DNA of 64,000 nucleotides from Aliiroseovarius sediminilitoris (GCF_900109955.1 NZ_FOJB01000002.1:62001-126000), one strand, 5' to 3'; positions 35,281-45,287 are shown, counted from the stretch's first letter. The notes: generated by a model not told the origin, from the sequence alone. Made by a program: numbers and translations.

Positions 35281-37599
35281 ATGAAAGACAACGTCTCGAT
35301 CCGTGGGGCTGCCCATACCGACCGCATCCACGACAGCGCCACCAAACATGTCACCGGGGCGGCCGACTATACCGACGACATCGTTGAACCCGTCGGCACG
35401 CTGCACGCCTATCTGGGTGTGTCGGACGTCGCCCATGCCAATATCCGAAGCTTGGACTTGAGTGCCGTGCGCGCTGCCCCCGGTGTGGTGGGCGTGCTGA
35501 CCGCAGACGATATTCCCGGCCATAATGACATCAGCCCGACCGGCCTGAACGACGAACCCGTATTTCCCACCGACAAGATCCAGTTTCACGGCCAGCCCCT
35601 GTTCGCTGTCATCGCCGAAACCCGCGATGCCGCGCGTCGGGCCGCTGAACTCGCCGATGTTGATTGCGAAAAGCTGCCCCACGCGCTGGACCCGATTGCC
35701 GCACAGGATGCGGGCTATCCTCATGTCACCGCGCCCCTGAAGCTGGAACGCGGCGAGGTGGCCCCGGCGTCTGCCAAGGCGACCAACCGCATCAAGGGTC
35801 GGATGAGCGTCGGCGGGCAGGATCACATGTATCTGGAAGGACATATCGCCTTCGCCATTCCGGGTGAGGATGACGATGTGATCGTCCATTGCTCGACCCA
35901 GCACCCAAGCGAGGCGCAGCATATGGTCGCCCATGTGCTTGGCGTGCCCTCGAACGCGGTCACGGTGAATGTGCGCCGGATGGGCGGTGGGTTCGGCGGC
36001 AAGGAAAGCCAGATGAACCTGTTCTGTGCCGTCGCGGCCATTGCCGCCAAGAAATGGGGTCGCGCGGTGAAAATCCGCCCCGACCGCGATCAGGACATGA
36101 CCGCGACCGGCAAACGGCATGATTTCGTCATCGACTATGACGTGGCGTTCGACGACGCGGGCCGGATCGAGGCGGTGAACGGTGTCTTTGCGGCACGTTG
36201 CGGGTTTTCGTCCGACCTGTCCGGTCCTGTCACCGACCGCGCATTGTTTCACGCTGACAATGCTTATTTCTATCCGAATGTGCGGTTGGTTAGCCATCCG
36301 ATGAAGACCAACACCGTCTCGAACACTGCGTTTCGCGGCTTTGGCGGGCCGCAGGGTGTGATCGTGGCCGAACGCATCATGGAAGAGATTGCTTATGCCA
36401 CCGGCCAGGACCCGCTGGATGTGCGCAAGGCGAATTTCTATGGCGGCAAGGGGCGTGATCTGACGCCCTATCACCAAGAGGTCGAGGACAATATTCTTGA
36501 CCGTCTGGTGGGCGAGCTTGAGGAAAGCGCAGACTATCGCGCGCGCCGCAAAGCCATCATCGACTTCAACGCTACATCGCGTGTTCTGAAAAAGGGCATC
36601 GCGCTGACCCCGGTCAAGTTCGGGATCTCGTTCACCGCGACGTGGTATAATCAGGCGGGCGCGCTGGTGCATGTCTATAATGACGGGTCGATCCATCTGA
36701 ACCACGGTGGCACCGAAATGGGTCAGGGTCTGAACACCAAGGTTGCCCAAGTGGTGGCCGAGGCGTTTCAGGTCGATTTCGAACGCATCAAGATCACCAG
36801 GACCACGACCGAGAAGGTGCCTAACACATCCGCCACTGCCGCGTCGTCCGGCACCGATCTGAACGGCATGGCCGCGCTGAACGCGGTCGAGCAGATCAAG
36901 GCGCGGCTGGTGGAATTTGCCGCCGGGAAGTGGAAGGTCTCGCCTGACGCCGTGGTGTTTGAACCCAATCAGGTGCGCATCGGTAACGAAGTTCTGAGCT
37001 TCGATGCCTTCATCAAGCAGGCTTACATGGCGCGCGTGCAACTCTCTGCCGCAGGCTTCTACAAGACGCCGAAAATCCACTGGGACCGAGCGGCGGGCAA
37101 GGGTCGCCCGTTCTTCTACTACGCCTATGGCGCGGCCTGTTCCGAGGTCACAATTGACACGCTGACCGGTGAATACCGGGTAGAGCGGACGGATATCCTG
37201 CATGATGTGGGTCGGTCGCTGAACCCGGTGTTGGACAAGGGCCAGGTCGAAGGTGCGTTCATTCAGGGCATGGGCTGGTTGACCACCGAGGAATTGTGGT
37301 GGGACGATGCTGGCCGTCTGCGCACCCATGCGCCGTCGACCTACAAGATCCCGCTGGCGTCCGACCGGCCGCGCGTGTTCAACGTGAAGCTTGCCGATTG
37401 GTCAGAAAACCGCGAGTTGACGATCAAACGCTCCAAGGCTGTGGGAGAGCCGCCCTTCATGCTGGGCATCTCGGTGTTCGAGGCTTTGTCGATGGCGGTC
37501 GCCTCGGTCGCGGATTATCGCATTTGCCCGCGTCTGGACGCGCCCGCCACGCCCGAGCGTGTGCTGATGGCCGTCGAACGCCTGAAAGCGGCGGGCTGA
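35281..37599 (+). CDS. xdhB: Xanthine dehydrogenase molybdenum-binding subunit
   Basis: 772-residue catalytic subunit that hydroxylates hypoxanthine to xanthine and xanthine to urate at the molybdenum cofactor. Family marks are VRRMGGGFGGKESQ near residue 235, FRGFGGPQGV near 350, GGTEMGQGLNTK near 480, and the C-terminal VGEPPFMLG, which contains the catalytic glutamate. The start at 35281 is 9 bases after GGAG and 12 bp beyond the xdhA stop. Confidence 0.95.
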   Translation: MKDNVSIRGAAHTDRIHDSATKHVTGAADYTDDIVEPVGTLHAYLGVSDVAHANIRSLDLSAVRAAPGVVGVLTADDIPGHNDISPTGLNDEPVFPTDKIQFHGQPLFAVIAETRDAARRAAELADVDCEKLPHALDPIAAQDAGYPHVTAPLKLERGEVAPASAKATNRIKGRMSVGGQDHMYLEGHIAFAIPGEDDDVIVHCSTQHPSEAQHMVAHVLGVPSNAVTVNVRRMGGGFGGKESQMNLFCAVAAIAAKKWGRAVKIRPDRDQDMTATGKRHDFVIDYDVAFDDAGRIEAVNGVFAARCGFSSDLSGPVTDRALFHADNAYFYPNVRLVSHPMKTNTVSNTAFRGFGGPQGVIVAERIMEEIAYATGQDPLDVRKANFYGGKGRDLTPYHQEVEDNILDRLVGELEESADYRARRKAIIDFNATSRVLKKGIALTPVKFGISFTATWYNQAGALVHVYNDGSIHLNHGGTEMGQGLNTKVAQVVAEAFQVDFERIKITRTTTEKVPNTSATAASSGTDLNGMAALNAVEQIKARLVEFAAGKWKVSPDAVVFEPNQVRIGNEVLSFDAFIKQAYMARVQLSAAGFYKTPKIHWDRAAGKGRPFFYYAYGAACSEVTIDTLTGEYRVERTDILHDVGRSLNPVLDKGQVEGAFIQGMGWLTTEELWWDDAGRLRTHAPSTYKIPLASDRPRVFNVKLADWSENRELTIKRSKAVGEPPFMLGISVFEALSMAVASVADYRICPRLDAPATPERVLMAVERLKAAG

Positions 37600-37602
37600 C
37601 CC

Positions 37603-38499
37603 ATGGCCCAGCCCCTGCGCGATCTGTCTGACTTTCTGTCCCTGAACGGACCGGTCATTCGCGTGACCCTGAGACGGGTGCGCGGATCATCGCCGCGCGA
37701 TGAAGGGACCGAGATGTTCGTGGCCCAAGATCGTCTGTGGAGCACCATCGGAGGTGGGCAGTTGGAATACATCGCCATCGACCGCGCCCGTGAAATGCTG
37801 CGCAAGGGCGTGCTGAACCTTGATCTGGACGTGCCGCTTGGCCCCGAGATCGGTCAGTGCTGCGGGGGGCGGGTTGAATTGTCTTTGGCGCGAATGCGGC
37901 CGTCGGACAAGCGTGAAGCCCTGACGCATGCGCAGGATCAAGCCGCGCATCTGCCCCATGTCTATGTCATGGGTGCTGGCCATGTGGGCCGCGCGTTGGC
38001 GGAATTGTTCCAGCACCTGCCGGTGCGCTGCATCCTGATCGACAGCCGCGAGGAGGAGTTGGTCCGGTGCCGGGCGGATGTGGAAACGCGGTTAAGCGCG
38101 ATCCCGGAAGTGGACATCATGAACGCCCCTGCGGGCAGCGCCTTTGTTGTGCTGACCCATGACCATGCGCTTGATTTCCTGCTGACTCTGGCGGCCCTTG
38201 AAAAAGGCAACGCGGCCTATGTTGGCATGATCGGGTCCGCCACCAAACGGGCCAAGTTTCGCAACTGGGTCCGCCAGCATGGTGACGACCACAGCACCGG
38301 ACAATTGATTTGCCCCATCGGGGCAAGCGGCAGCCGCGACAAGCGGCCCAGCGTCATCGCGGCCTTCGTGGCAGCGGAAGTGATCGCTGATTTGACCTCT
38401 GAAACTGCCGCAAATTCCCAGCAATGGGACATGGGAGCGCCCGTTCCGGGCAATCAAACAGACCGGAAAGACCCCGCCGCCAAACGCGCGCGGGACTGA
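37603..38499 (+). CDS. xdhC: Xanthine dehydrogenase accessory protein XdhC
   Basis: 298-residue protein that binds molybdenum cofactor, protects it, and helps insert the sulfurated form into XdhB. It has the N-terminal XdhC/CoxI domain (RGSSPRDEGTEMFV, IGGGQLEYIAI) and a C-terminal Rossmann domain (MGAGHVGRALAEL). It starts three bases after xdhB. The charged C-terminal tail (RKDPAAKRARD) is not conserved as far as can be judged. Confidence 0.93.
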   Translation: MAQPLRDLSDFLSLNGPVIRVTLRRVRGSSPRDEGTEMFVAQDRLWSTIGGGQLEYIAIDRAREMLRKGVLNLDLDVPLGPEIGQCCGGRVELSLARMRPSDKREALTHAQDQAAHLPHVYVMGAGHVGRALAELFQHLPVRCILIDSREEELVRCRADVETRLSAIPEVDIMNAPAGSAFVVLTHDHALDFLLTLAALEKGNAAYVGMIGSATKRAKFRNWVRQHGDDHSTGQLICPIGASGSRDKRPSVIAAFVAAEVIADLTSETAANSQQWDMGAPVPGNQTDRKDPAAKRARD

Positions 38500-38529
38500 T
38501 TTCCGGTCACAGTGGAGGAGGAGTCCGTC

Positions 38530-40113
38530 ATGGACGGTGGAACTTACAACTACAGGCTTTTTGCGCGCAATGACTTCAGCGCGTTCTGGGCCTTGTTTAC
38601 CGATAACCTGATCAACCTGATCGTGCTGGCAGGCGTCTGTCAGTTCGTCTTCAACATGCCGGCCGAGATCGTGTTTGGCCGCATTCTGCCCGGCGCTGCC
38701 GTGGCCATCATGGCCGGTGTCGGGGCCTACACCGTTCTGGCCAAACGCGCCGCGCAAAGGCACGGGCGTGATGTGACCGCCCTGCCCTATGGTATCTCGA
38801 CACCCGTTATGTTCGTCTATCTGTTCGGTGTGATCGGCCCGATCTACTGGTCCACCAATGATGCGACACTTGCGTGGCAGGTGGGCATTGGTGCGGGTTT
38901 CATGGGTGGCATTGTCGCTGGTCTTGGGGCTATCGTTGGCCCATGGCTGAAACGTGTGACGCCTCGCGCAGGGATGCTGGGCACGCTTTGTGGTATCGCG
39001 TTGGTGTTCATCGGCACCGTTCCGTTGGCCACCGTGTTCGAAGACCCGTTCGTCGGTTTTGCCTCGATGATCATCATTCTTTGGGGTCTGGTCGGCCGTT
39101 TCCGCCTGCCGTTCAACATTCCCGCCGGTCTTCTGGCCTTGATCGTCGGCACCGTGGTCGCTCTGGGCATGGGCAAAGCCTCGATCAGCTTCGAAGGTGT
39201 GGGCTTTTATCCGCCGGTGCCGTATTTCGGTGATCTGATCGCCGGTATCCAATACCTGTTCGCCAATCCCGAGCTGTTCCTGGTTTTGGTGCCGGTGCAG
39301 ATCTATAACTTCATCGAAACCATGAACAACGTCGAAAGCGCCGAAGCGGCGGGCGACCATTACCCGGTGGCGACTTGTCAGGTGACAGACGGCGTGGGCA
39401 CGATGATCGGCGCGATTTTTGGTTCGCCCTTCCCCACAACTGCCTATATCGGCCACCCGGCTTACAAGCGGATGGGGGCGCATACCGGCTATATCATTGC
39501 GGTCGGTCTGGTCATTCCCTTCGCCGCGTTCTTCGGGCTGCTCGCGTTTCTGAACAACCTGATCCCCGTGGCCGCCGCCGCGCCGGTTCTGGTGTTCGTG
39601 GCGCTGAGCCTGATCACCAACACGGCGCATTCGGTCAAGACCGAGCATATGGCCGCCGTGACCATCGCGATGATGCCGCACGTGTCTTCCTTCCTTGTGA
39701 CCAAATGGGGGTCGCTGATGGGTGCCCTTGGTGCCACCGGGGTCGAAGGCCTGCCGCGACTGGGTGACGAAGCCCTGACCGCCGCCCTTTTACAGCAAGG
39801 CGCGCATTTCGAAGGCCATCTGGCGCTCAGCCAAGGGGCCATTCTGACCGGCCTGATCTGGGGTGCCATCGTGGCCAGCGTGATCGACGGACGGTTCCGC
39901 AACGCGGGTGGGTTCGCCCTTGCTGCCTGCGGCATGTCGCTGGTCGGTATCATCCATTCGGCCAGCCTGCATTGGCCCAGCCTGAGCGGTGTCAGCATGG
40001 GGTATCTGATCGCGGCGGCGTTCCTGTTCGTCTATCCGTATTTCCACAAGGAAGACGCGTTGGTGAACGACAACCTGCCGACCGACGAACCGCAACCAAC
40101 TCCGGGCGAATAA
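38530..40113 (+). CDS. NCS2/AzgA-like purine permease
   Basis: 527-residue membrane protein with 12-14 hydrophobic helices. It differs from the other two NCS2 proteins in the window and is closer to the xanthine/uracil/guanine group with motifs RNDFSAFWALFTDNLINLIV at the start, ALPYGISTPVMFVY near 80, and IETMNNVESAEAAGDHYPVA near 260. The start at 38530 follows GGAGGAGGAG. Its place between xdhC and guaD suggests guanine, hypoxanthine or xanthine as substrate. Confidence 0.82.
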   Translation: MDGGTYNYRLFARNDFSAFWALFTDNLINLIVLAGVCQFVFNMPAEIVFGRILPGAAVAIMAGVGAYTVLAKRAAQRHGRDVTALPYGISTPVMFVYLFGVIGPIYWSTNDATLAWQVGIGAGFMGGIVAGLGAIVGPWLKRVTPRAGMLGTLCGIALVFIGTVPLATVFEDPFVGFASMIIILWGLVGRFRLPFNIPAGLLALIVGTVVALGMGKASISFEGVGFYPPVPYFGDLIAGIQYLFANPELFLVLVPVQIYNFIETMNNVESAEAAGDHYPVATCQVTDGVGTMIGAIFGSPFPTTAYIGHPAYKRMGAHTGYIIAVGLVIPFAAFFGLLAFLNNLIPVAAAAPVLVFVALSLITNTAHSVKTEHMAAVTIAMMPHVSSFLVTKWGSLMGALGATGVEGLPRLGDEALTAALLQQGAHFEGHLALSQGAILTGLIWGAIVASVIDGRFRNAGGFALAACGMSLVGIIHSASLHWPSLSGVSMGYLIAAAFLFVYPYFHKEDALVNDNLPTDEPQPTPGE

Positions 40114-40162
40114 TTCCTCCCTTCGCCCGAACTCAGCACAGGGCGCGCGCTGCGTCCTGTGC
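40104..40162 (+). terminator. Two hairpins between the permease and guaD
   Basis: First: GGGCGAA (40104-40110) pairs with TTCGCCC (40122-40128), spanning the permease stop. Second: GCACAGG (40136-40142) pairs with CCTGTGC (40156-40162) and is followed by CTTTTCTT. Together they may lower or attenuate read-through into guaD. Confidence 0.45.
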
Positions 40163-40184
40163 CTTTTCTTGAACGGAATATGCA

Positions 40185-41486
40185 ATGACTTCGCCGCAAA
40201 CCCTTCTGCGTGGCCGCACACTTACCTTCACTGCCGAACCAAACGGCCCCGATGACACCCACGCCCATGAGTATCGCGAGGACGGTGCAATATTGATGGC
40301 CGAGGGCAAAATCATCGCCTCGGGCGACTATGCCGATGTCAGTGCGCAGTCAACCGGCGCGCGGGTGATCGACCACCGCCCCCACCTTCTGATGGCCGGG
40401 TTTATCGACACCCATATACACTTTCCGCAGGTGCAGGTGATTGCCTCTTGGGGTGCGCAGCTTCTGGATTGGCTGAACACCTATACTTTCCCCGCCGAGA
40501 CCCAATATGCCGACCCTGCACATAGCGCCACGATGGCAGGCAAGTTCTATGACCAGATCACCGCGCATGGCACCACGACCGCGGTCGCCTATTGCTCGGT
40601 CCACAAAACCTCGGCCGATGCGTTCTTTACCGAGGCCGCCCGGCGCAACATGTGCATGATCGGCGGCAAAGTGATGATGGACCGCAACGCGCCGGACGGG
40701 CTGCGCGACACGCCACAATCCTCTTATGACGACTCAAAGGCGCTGATCGACACGTGGCACGGGAAAGGGCGCGGTCACTATGCGATCACGCCGCGCTTCG
40801 CCATCACCTCGACGCCAGCCCAGATGGAGATGGCGCAGGCCTTGGTGCAAGAGCATCCCGATTGCTATGTCCAGACCCACCTGTCGGAAAACCATGACGA
40901 GATCGCCTATACCACCGAGCTTTACCCAGAGGCCCGCGACTATCTGGATGTCTATCAATCCTATGGCCTGCTTGGCCCAAAGATGCTGCTGGGGCATTCC
41001 ATTCACCTGACACCACGCGAAATCGACGCGCTGGTCGACACCGGCGCACACCCGGTGTTTTGCCCGACCTCGAACCTGTTTCTGGGCAGTGGGCTGTTTG
41101 ATGACGCAGGCCTGCGCGGGCGCGGCATCACCAATGCGATTGCGACAGATGTGGGCGCTGGCACCAGCTATTCCATGCTGCAAACGCTGAATGAAAGCTA
41201 CAAGGTGCTGCAATTACAGGGCCAATCCCTGCACCCCCTGCGTGCCTTCCACTGGATCACGCGCGGCAATGCCGTCGCGCTGGGGTTGGAAGACAAGATC
41301 GGCACACTCGCCCCCGGCTCGGATGCCGATATCGTTGTGCTGAATGCCTCTGCCACAGACGCCATGGCCCTGCGGATGGAGCGCGCGACCACCCTGTCGG
41401 AAGAGTTGTTCGTGCTGATGATGATGGGTGATGATCGCGCGGTGGAACGGGTTTACGTGGCGGGGGCGCCACCTGAACCTATCTGA
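40185..41486 (+). CDS. guaD: Guanine deaminase
   Basis: 433-residue amidohydrolase that deaminates guanine to xanthine, the XdhAB substrate. Zinc-site segments are DTHIHFPQ near residue 85, HLSENHDEI near 235, GHSIHLTPRE near 270, and ATDVGAGTSYSML near 325; all match the family. The last gene of the plus-strand purine unit, it ends converging on the OmpA-family gene. Confidence 0.93.
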   Translation: MTSPQTLLRGRTLTFTAEPNGPDDTHAHEYREDGAILMAEGKIIASGDYADVSAQSTGARVIDHRPHLLMAGFIDTHIHFPQVQVIASWGAQLLDWLNTYTFPAETQYADPAHSATMAGKFYDQITAHGTTTAVAYCSVHKTSADAFFTEAARRNMCMIGGKVMMDRNAPDGLRDTPQSSYDDSKALIDTWHGKGRGHYAITPRFAITSTPAQMEMAQALVQEHPDCYVQTHLSENHDEIAYTTELYPEARDYLDVYQSYGLLGPKMLLGHSIHLTPREIDALVDTGAHPVFCPTSNLFLGSGLFDDAGLRGRGITNAIATDVGAGTSYSMLQTLNESYKVLQLQGQSLHPLRAFHWITRGNAVALGLEDKIGTLAPGSDADIVVLNASATDAMALRMERATTLSEELFVLMMMGDDRAVERVYVAGAPPEPI

Positions 41487-41590
41487 ACCAATGCGGGTTG
41501 ACCCGACCACCGCTGCCCGCCCGCAAAACGCGAACGGGCAACGGTGATGATCTATGATTGAACGAACCTATGAGCGCCGTCGCGGCCCGA

Positions 41591-43588
41591 TCAGTTAGAC
41601 GCCTGACGCAACAACGGCGTGATCCGACGGACACTGGCGCGGCGGTTGGCCCGTTCTTCCAATTCGGTATCTACCTTCAGGAAGGCCTCACCATAGCCTT
41701 GCACGATCAGATTTTCCGGCGGCACATCGAAATACTCGGTCAAGGCCAATGCGACCGATTCCGCCCGACGGTCCGACAGGGCCAGATTATAGGCGGCAGA
41801 CCCCACTGCATCGGTGTGACCTTCGATCAGGAACACCTCGTTCCGGTCATTGGCGACATAGCTCTGGATCAACTTGCCCAAACGCGCCAGTGACCGCGCC
41901 TGATCCGGGCGGATCGCAGCCGACCCGGTTTCGAAGGTGACAGCATTCAGGTCGATCACCGGCACAAGATTGCGCACCTGTGGGATGTGCCGGATCTGCG
42001 CCAGACTGAAGCGACGATCGAAAACACCTTCACGGGCCAGGGCCCTGCGCAAGGCGTCTTCGTCGGCGTCAGCGGTCAAACCCTGTTGCGCAACGGGGTC
42101 AGGCAGAGTGGTGACATCGACAGGTTCAACAGCAACTGTATCGTCGATCAATACCGTTTCAGTGCCGTCCTCGGCCACGTGAACCCGGCGCAGCACGCGA
42201 TATTCAGGATCGCGGACAGTGACGATTTCTGTGCCATCGGGTCGGATCACGGTCGTGCGGGTCGATCCATCGCCAAAAGTCTCGGTCCGCAGCCTTGTGC
42301 CCGGTTGGCGTAAGAGGGCGTTATCATCCTTGATGATCTCATAGCTGCCATCCTCGCGGCTAACCACGACCCGATCACCAGAGTTCAGTGCCACTTCGCG
42401 ATTGTTGGACAGGATCGCACCTACCGCGACTGCGCCCAGGCCCAAGAGGATGGCCTTTTCGCCTTTGGACAGCCCTTCATCGCGTTTGGCGCTCGCCGTG
42501 GCGTCTTTTTGCTCGATCACCGTCTTCACGGCTTCGTTGACCTTGTTGGCAAAATCTTCGTCGGACGACCGGGCGGTTTCTTCCGTCACCACTTCCTCGG
42601 TCACTTCAGCCGAGGTGTCCGCTTCGACCGGGGCGGCGGCGGCGGCAGCCACTGGGGCTTCACCACTTTCAGCCGCGGGTTGAACGGGAAGCTCTGGCAC
42701 CGGCTCTGACGTTACAGCCTCTTCGGCGGTCGGTTCGGTGTCGGTCAACGCATCCGCAAGCGCTGCTTCCTCTTCCGGCGATACGTCAGACGCTTGTTCG
42801 GCAGGTTGCTCTGCGGTCTGCTCAACCGGCGCTTCGACAGGCTCCGCTTCGGTGGTTTCAGTCGAAGTATCAGCGCTCTGTGCGGGGGTTTGCGCATCGG
42901 GCGTTTCGGCAACTTCGCCGGTCGGTTCAGCTTCCGGCGCGACGATACTTTCGTTTGTGGTCGCTTCGGTGACTGTATCGCTTTCAACCGTGTCGGGTGC
43001 CGGTTCTTCGGAGGGATTCGCTTCTGCGGTCTCGGCCTCTGGGGCTTTTTCCGTCACCTCCGCTTCAGCCTCTGGTGCCGCTTCAACCGGTGCAGCATCG
43101 GCGGGGGCGGCTTCGGCTTCGACCGCTGGCGCTTCTTCTGCGGGAGCTGCCTCGACCGTGCCGGTGTCAGTCGCAACCTCGGCGGCAGGTTCGGCGGTGC
43201 CACCCTCTTGGATCGGCAAGTTCAGAGCTTGCGCAATCTCCGGCGTCATACCGCTTTCACGCAATGCGGTCAGCATCCCCGCCATGTCTGGGCGCAGACT
43301 GGCATCCACACCTTCGCCACAGGGAAGCGGCGCGCCATCGGCACAGATCATCGCGCTTTTCGGAACCGCAATCACGCCCTCGCCACACGGCAAGGCTGCG
43401 CCGTTTTCGCAGATCATACTTTCCGCCGGTATCTCCGGGACGCCACTTGCGCAGGGCGTTTCACTGCCATCAACGCAAAGCACACTTGGGGCAGCGCCGG
43501 ACGCGTTTGTCTGTGCAACAATCGGCGCGGGAAACGCCATTGAAAGGGTCGCCACAAGGGCGGTCGAGGATTTCCATGTTATGGGCAT
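41591..43588 (-). CDS. OmpA-family protein with long acidic Ala/Glu/Pro region
   Basis: 665-residue exported protein. A signal peptide (about 1-26, ending PIVAQ) is followed by three short units, each of two cysteines (CVDGSETPCASGV, CENGAALPCGEGV, CADGAPLPCGEGV). A 200-residue acidic tract rich in Ala, Glu, Pro and Thr follows. Then come a short hydrophobic helix (AILLGLGAVAVGAILSN), a beta-rich part and a C-terminal OmpA peptidoglycan-binding domain (FETGSAAIRPDQARSL, EGHTDAVGSAAYNLALSDRRA). The start at 43588 follows GGAG. It probably links the outer membrane to peptidoglycan; the N-terminal repeats may form disulfide loops. No operon partners are seen. Confidence 0.8.
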   Translation of the reverse strand: MPITWKSSTALVATLSMAFPAPIVAQTNASGAAPSVLCVDGSETPCASGVPEIPAESMICENGAALPCGEGVIAVPKSAMICADGAPLPCGEGVDASLRPDMAGMLTALRESGMTPEIAQALNLPIQEGGTAEPAAEVATDTGTVEAAPAEEAPAVEAEAAPADAAPVEAAPEAEAEVTEKAPEAETAEANPSEEPAPDTVESDTVTEATTNESIVAPEAEPTGEVAETPDAQTPAQSADTSTETTEAEPVEAPVEQTAEQPAEQASDVSPEEEAALADALTDTEPTAEEAVTSEPVPELPVQPAAESGEAPVAAAAAAPVEADTSAEVTEEVVTEETARSSDEDFANKVNEAVKTVIEQKDATASAKRDEGLSKGEKAILLGLGAVAVGAILSNNREVALNSGDRVVVSREDGSYEIIKDDNALLRQPGTRLRTETFGDGSTRTTVIRPDGTEIVTVRDPEYRVLRRVHVAEDGTETVLIDDTVAVEPVDVTTLPDPVAQQGLTADADEDALRRALAREGVFDRRFSLAQIRHIPQVRNLVPVIDLNAVTFETGSAAIRPDQARSLARLGKLIQSYVANDRNEVFLIEGHTDAVGSAAYNLALSDRRAESVALALTEYFDVPPENLIVQGYGEAFLKVDTELEERANRRASVRRITPLLRQASN

Positions 43589-43736
43589 TCTGCGGTCTCC
43601 AACCTGGTGGTTTGCAATTATCACTGTGATGATAACGCAACCCCTGGGCATTCGGTTCCCCGACGATCAGACTCAAGCGGGCTTTCGCCATCGGTCTGTC
43701 CATCCAGGCCGAGCACCCATCGGACAGAAGTGAATG

Positions 43737-45287
43737 TCAGAACAGGACCGACGGCAACCATGTTGCCAGCACCGGCAACAGCCAGATCAGCGCGATCCCG
43801 ACAATCTGAAGACAGATGAACGGCAAAACGCCGGCATATATCTGGCCGGTCGTGACCTCTTTCGGGGCCGCGCCCCGCAGATAGAACAGCGAAAAGCCGA
43901 AAGGCGGCGTCAAGAACGAAGTCTGAAGGTTTATCGCGATCAACACGCCCAGCCAGATCGGATCATGGCCCAGCAGGATCAGGGATGGTGTGATCAGCGG
44001 CAGAACGATCACCGAAATTTCGACGAAATCGAGGAAGAAGCCCAACACGAAGATCACGATCATGCAAAAGACCAGCGCGCCGTTTGCACCGCCTGGCATC
44101 CCGGCCAGAAGACGCGCCACGCGCTCTTCTCCGCCCAGCCCGATAAAGACCAAGCTGAAGAACCCGGCGGCAATGATGGTGGCGAAGATCATGGCCGTCA
44201 TCGTCATGGTCGAGCCGACCGCCTCTTGCACCACGCGTTTTTGCAACGCGGCGCGCAGGGCCAGAAGCACGGACAGCCCGCCCACTACCGCAAGTCCGGC
44301 ATAGAAGATGCCAAGCCCAAAAGCGCCCGAAGTCAGGTCGTTGCGCTGAAACCGCACCGGGAAGGCCCCGGCAAGAATACCCAATGCGATCAGGGCAATT
44401 GTGCCCAGAAGTATAAAGCGCGGGGCGGTGCCGATGCGATAGCCGGTCATCAACAACGCGCCGATGGCACCGACCGACGCGGCTTCGGTCGGGGTGGCGA
44501 CGCCGCCCAGAATGGCGCCCAGCACGGCGAAGATCAGCATGACCGGCGGGATCACCGCGCCAACCACCTCGCGCCAGTCAGGCTTGGCCAGATCAAGGGG
44601 CGCAGGCGGCATGTCCTGCGGGCGCAACCATCCGCGCGCCACGATATAGATCAGGTAAAGACAGACCAGCACCAGACCCGGGATCACGGCGGCTGCAAAG
44701 AACTGGCCGACCGACAATGCCTCGACCGAGAACTTGCCCTGCTCGTATTGCGCCTGCTGGAACGACGTGGACATCACGTCCGCCAGAATGATCAGAAGGG
44801 TCGAGGGGGGAATGATTTGCCCCAGCGTGCCCGCCGTGCAGACGATGCCCGAGGCAACCCGTGCGTCATATCCGGCGCGCAGCATCGTGGGCAGCGCGAT
44901 CATCCCCATCGCGACCACGGTCGCTCCGACGATCCCCGTGGACGCTGCCAGCAACGTGCCGACCAGCACGACCGAGATACCCAGCCCGCCGCGCAACTGT
45001 CCGAACAGCCGACCCATCGTGTCAAGCAGCCCTTCGGCGATACGGCTTTTCTCAAGCAACGCGCCCATCATCACGAACAGGGGAATGGCGATCAGCACCG
45101 GGTTGGTCAGGACGCCAAACACCCGCTGGCCCAACGCGCCCAGCAGTGTGATATCCATCTGGCCCAGCATCCAGCCCAGATAGGCAAAGATCACCGCCAC
45201 ACCGGCGATGCTGAACGATACAGGGAACCCCAGAAGGATCGCGCCCATCAGGGCTGCGAACATGATAAGGTCGAGATATTCGATCAT
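43737..45287 (-). CDS. dctM: TRAP transporter large membrane subunit
   Basis: 516-residue DctM-type subunit with about 12-14 hydrophobic helices, the sodium-coupled translocation channel of a TRAP importer. Typical segments are GFPVSFSIAGVAVIFAYLG at the start and FLTPPFGFSLFYLRG near the end. It is longer than the usual 430 residues because of an insertion around 260-360, a form often seen with keto-acid-type TRAP systems. It overlaps dctQ by one base (TGATG). It is last in dctP-dctQ-dctM. Confidence 0.92.
   Translation of the reverse strand: MIEYLDLIMFAALMGAILLGFPVSFSIAGVAVIFAYLGWMLGQMDITLLGALGQRVFGVLTNPVLIAIPLFVMMGALLEKSRIAEGLLDTMGRLFGQLRGGLGISVVLVGTLLAASTGIVGATVVAMGMIALPTMLRAGYDARVASGIVCTAGTLGQIIPPSTLLIILADVMSTSFQQAQYEQGKFSVEALSVGQFFAAAVIPGLVLVCLYLIYIVARGWLRPQDMPPAPLDLAKPDWREVVGAVIPPVMLIFAVLGAILGGVATPTEAASVGAIGALLMTGYRIGTAPRFILLGTIALIALGILAGAFPVRFQRNDLTSGAFGLGIFYAGLAVVGGLSVLLALRAALQKRVVQEAVGSTMTMTAMIFATIIAAGFFSLVFIGLGGEERVARLLAGMPGGANGALVFCMIVIFVLGFFLDFVEISVIVLPLITPSLILLGHDPIWLGVLIAINLQTSFLTPPFGFSLFYLRGAAPKEVTTGQIYAGVLPFICLQIVGIALIWLLPVLATWLPSVLF

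Noticed and set aside
33793-37329. A 1178-residue open frame on the minus strand opposite xdhA and xdhB
   Set aside because: It is antisense to two fully recognisable xanthine dehydrogenase subunits, shows no family motif, and follows from the codon bias of the real genes.
38092-39681. A 529-residue minus-strand frame opposite the permease before guaD
   Set aside because: His/Arg/Gln-rich shadow composition and no motif; the plus-strand permease is clear.
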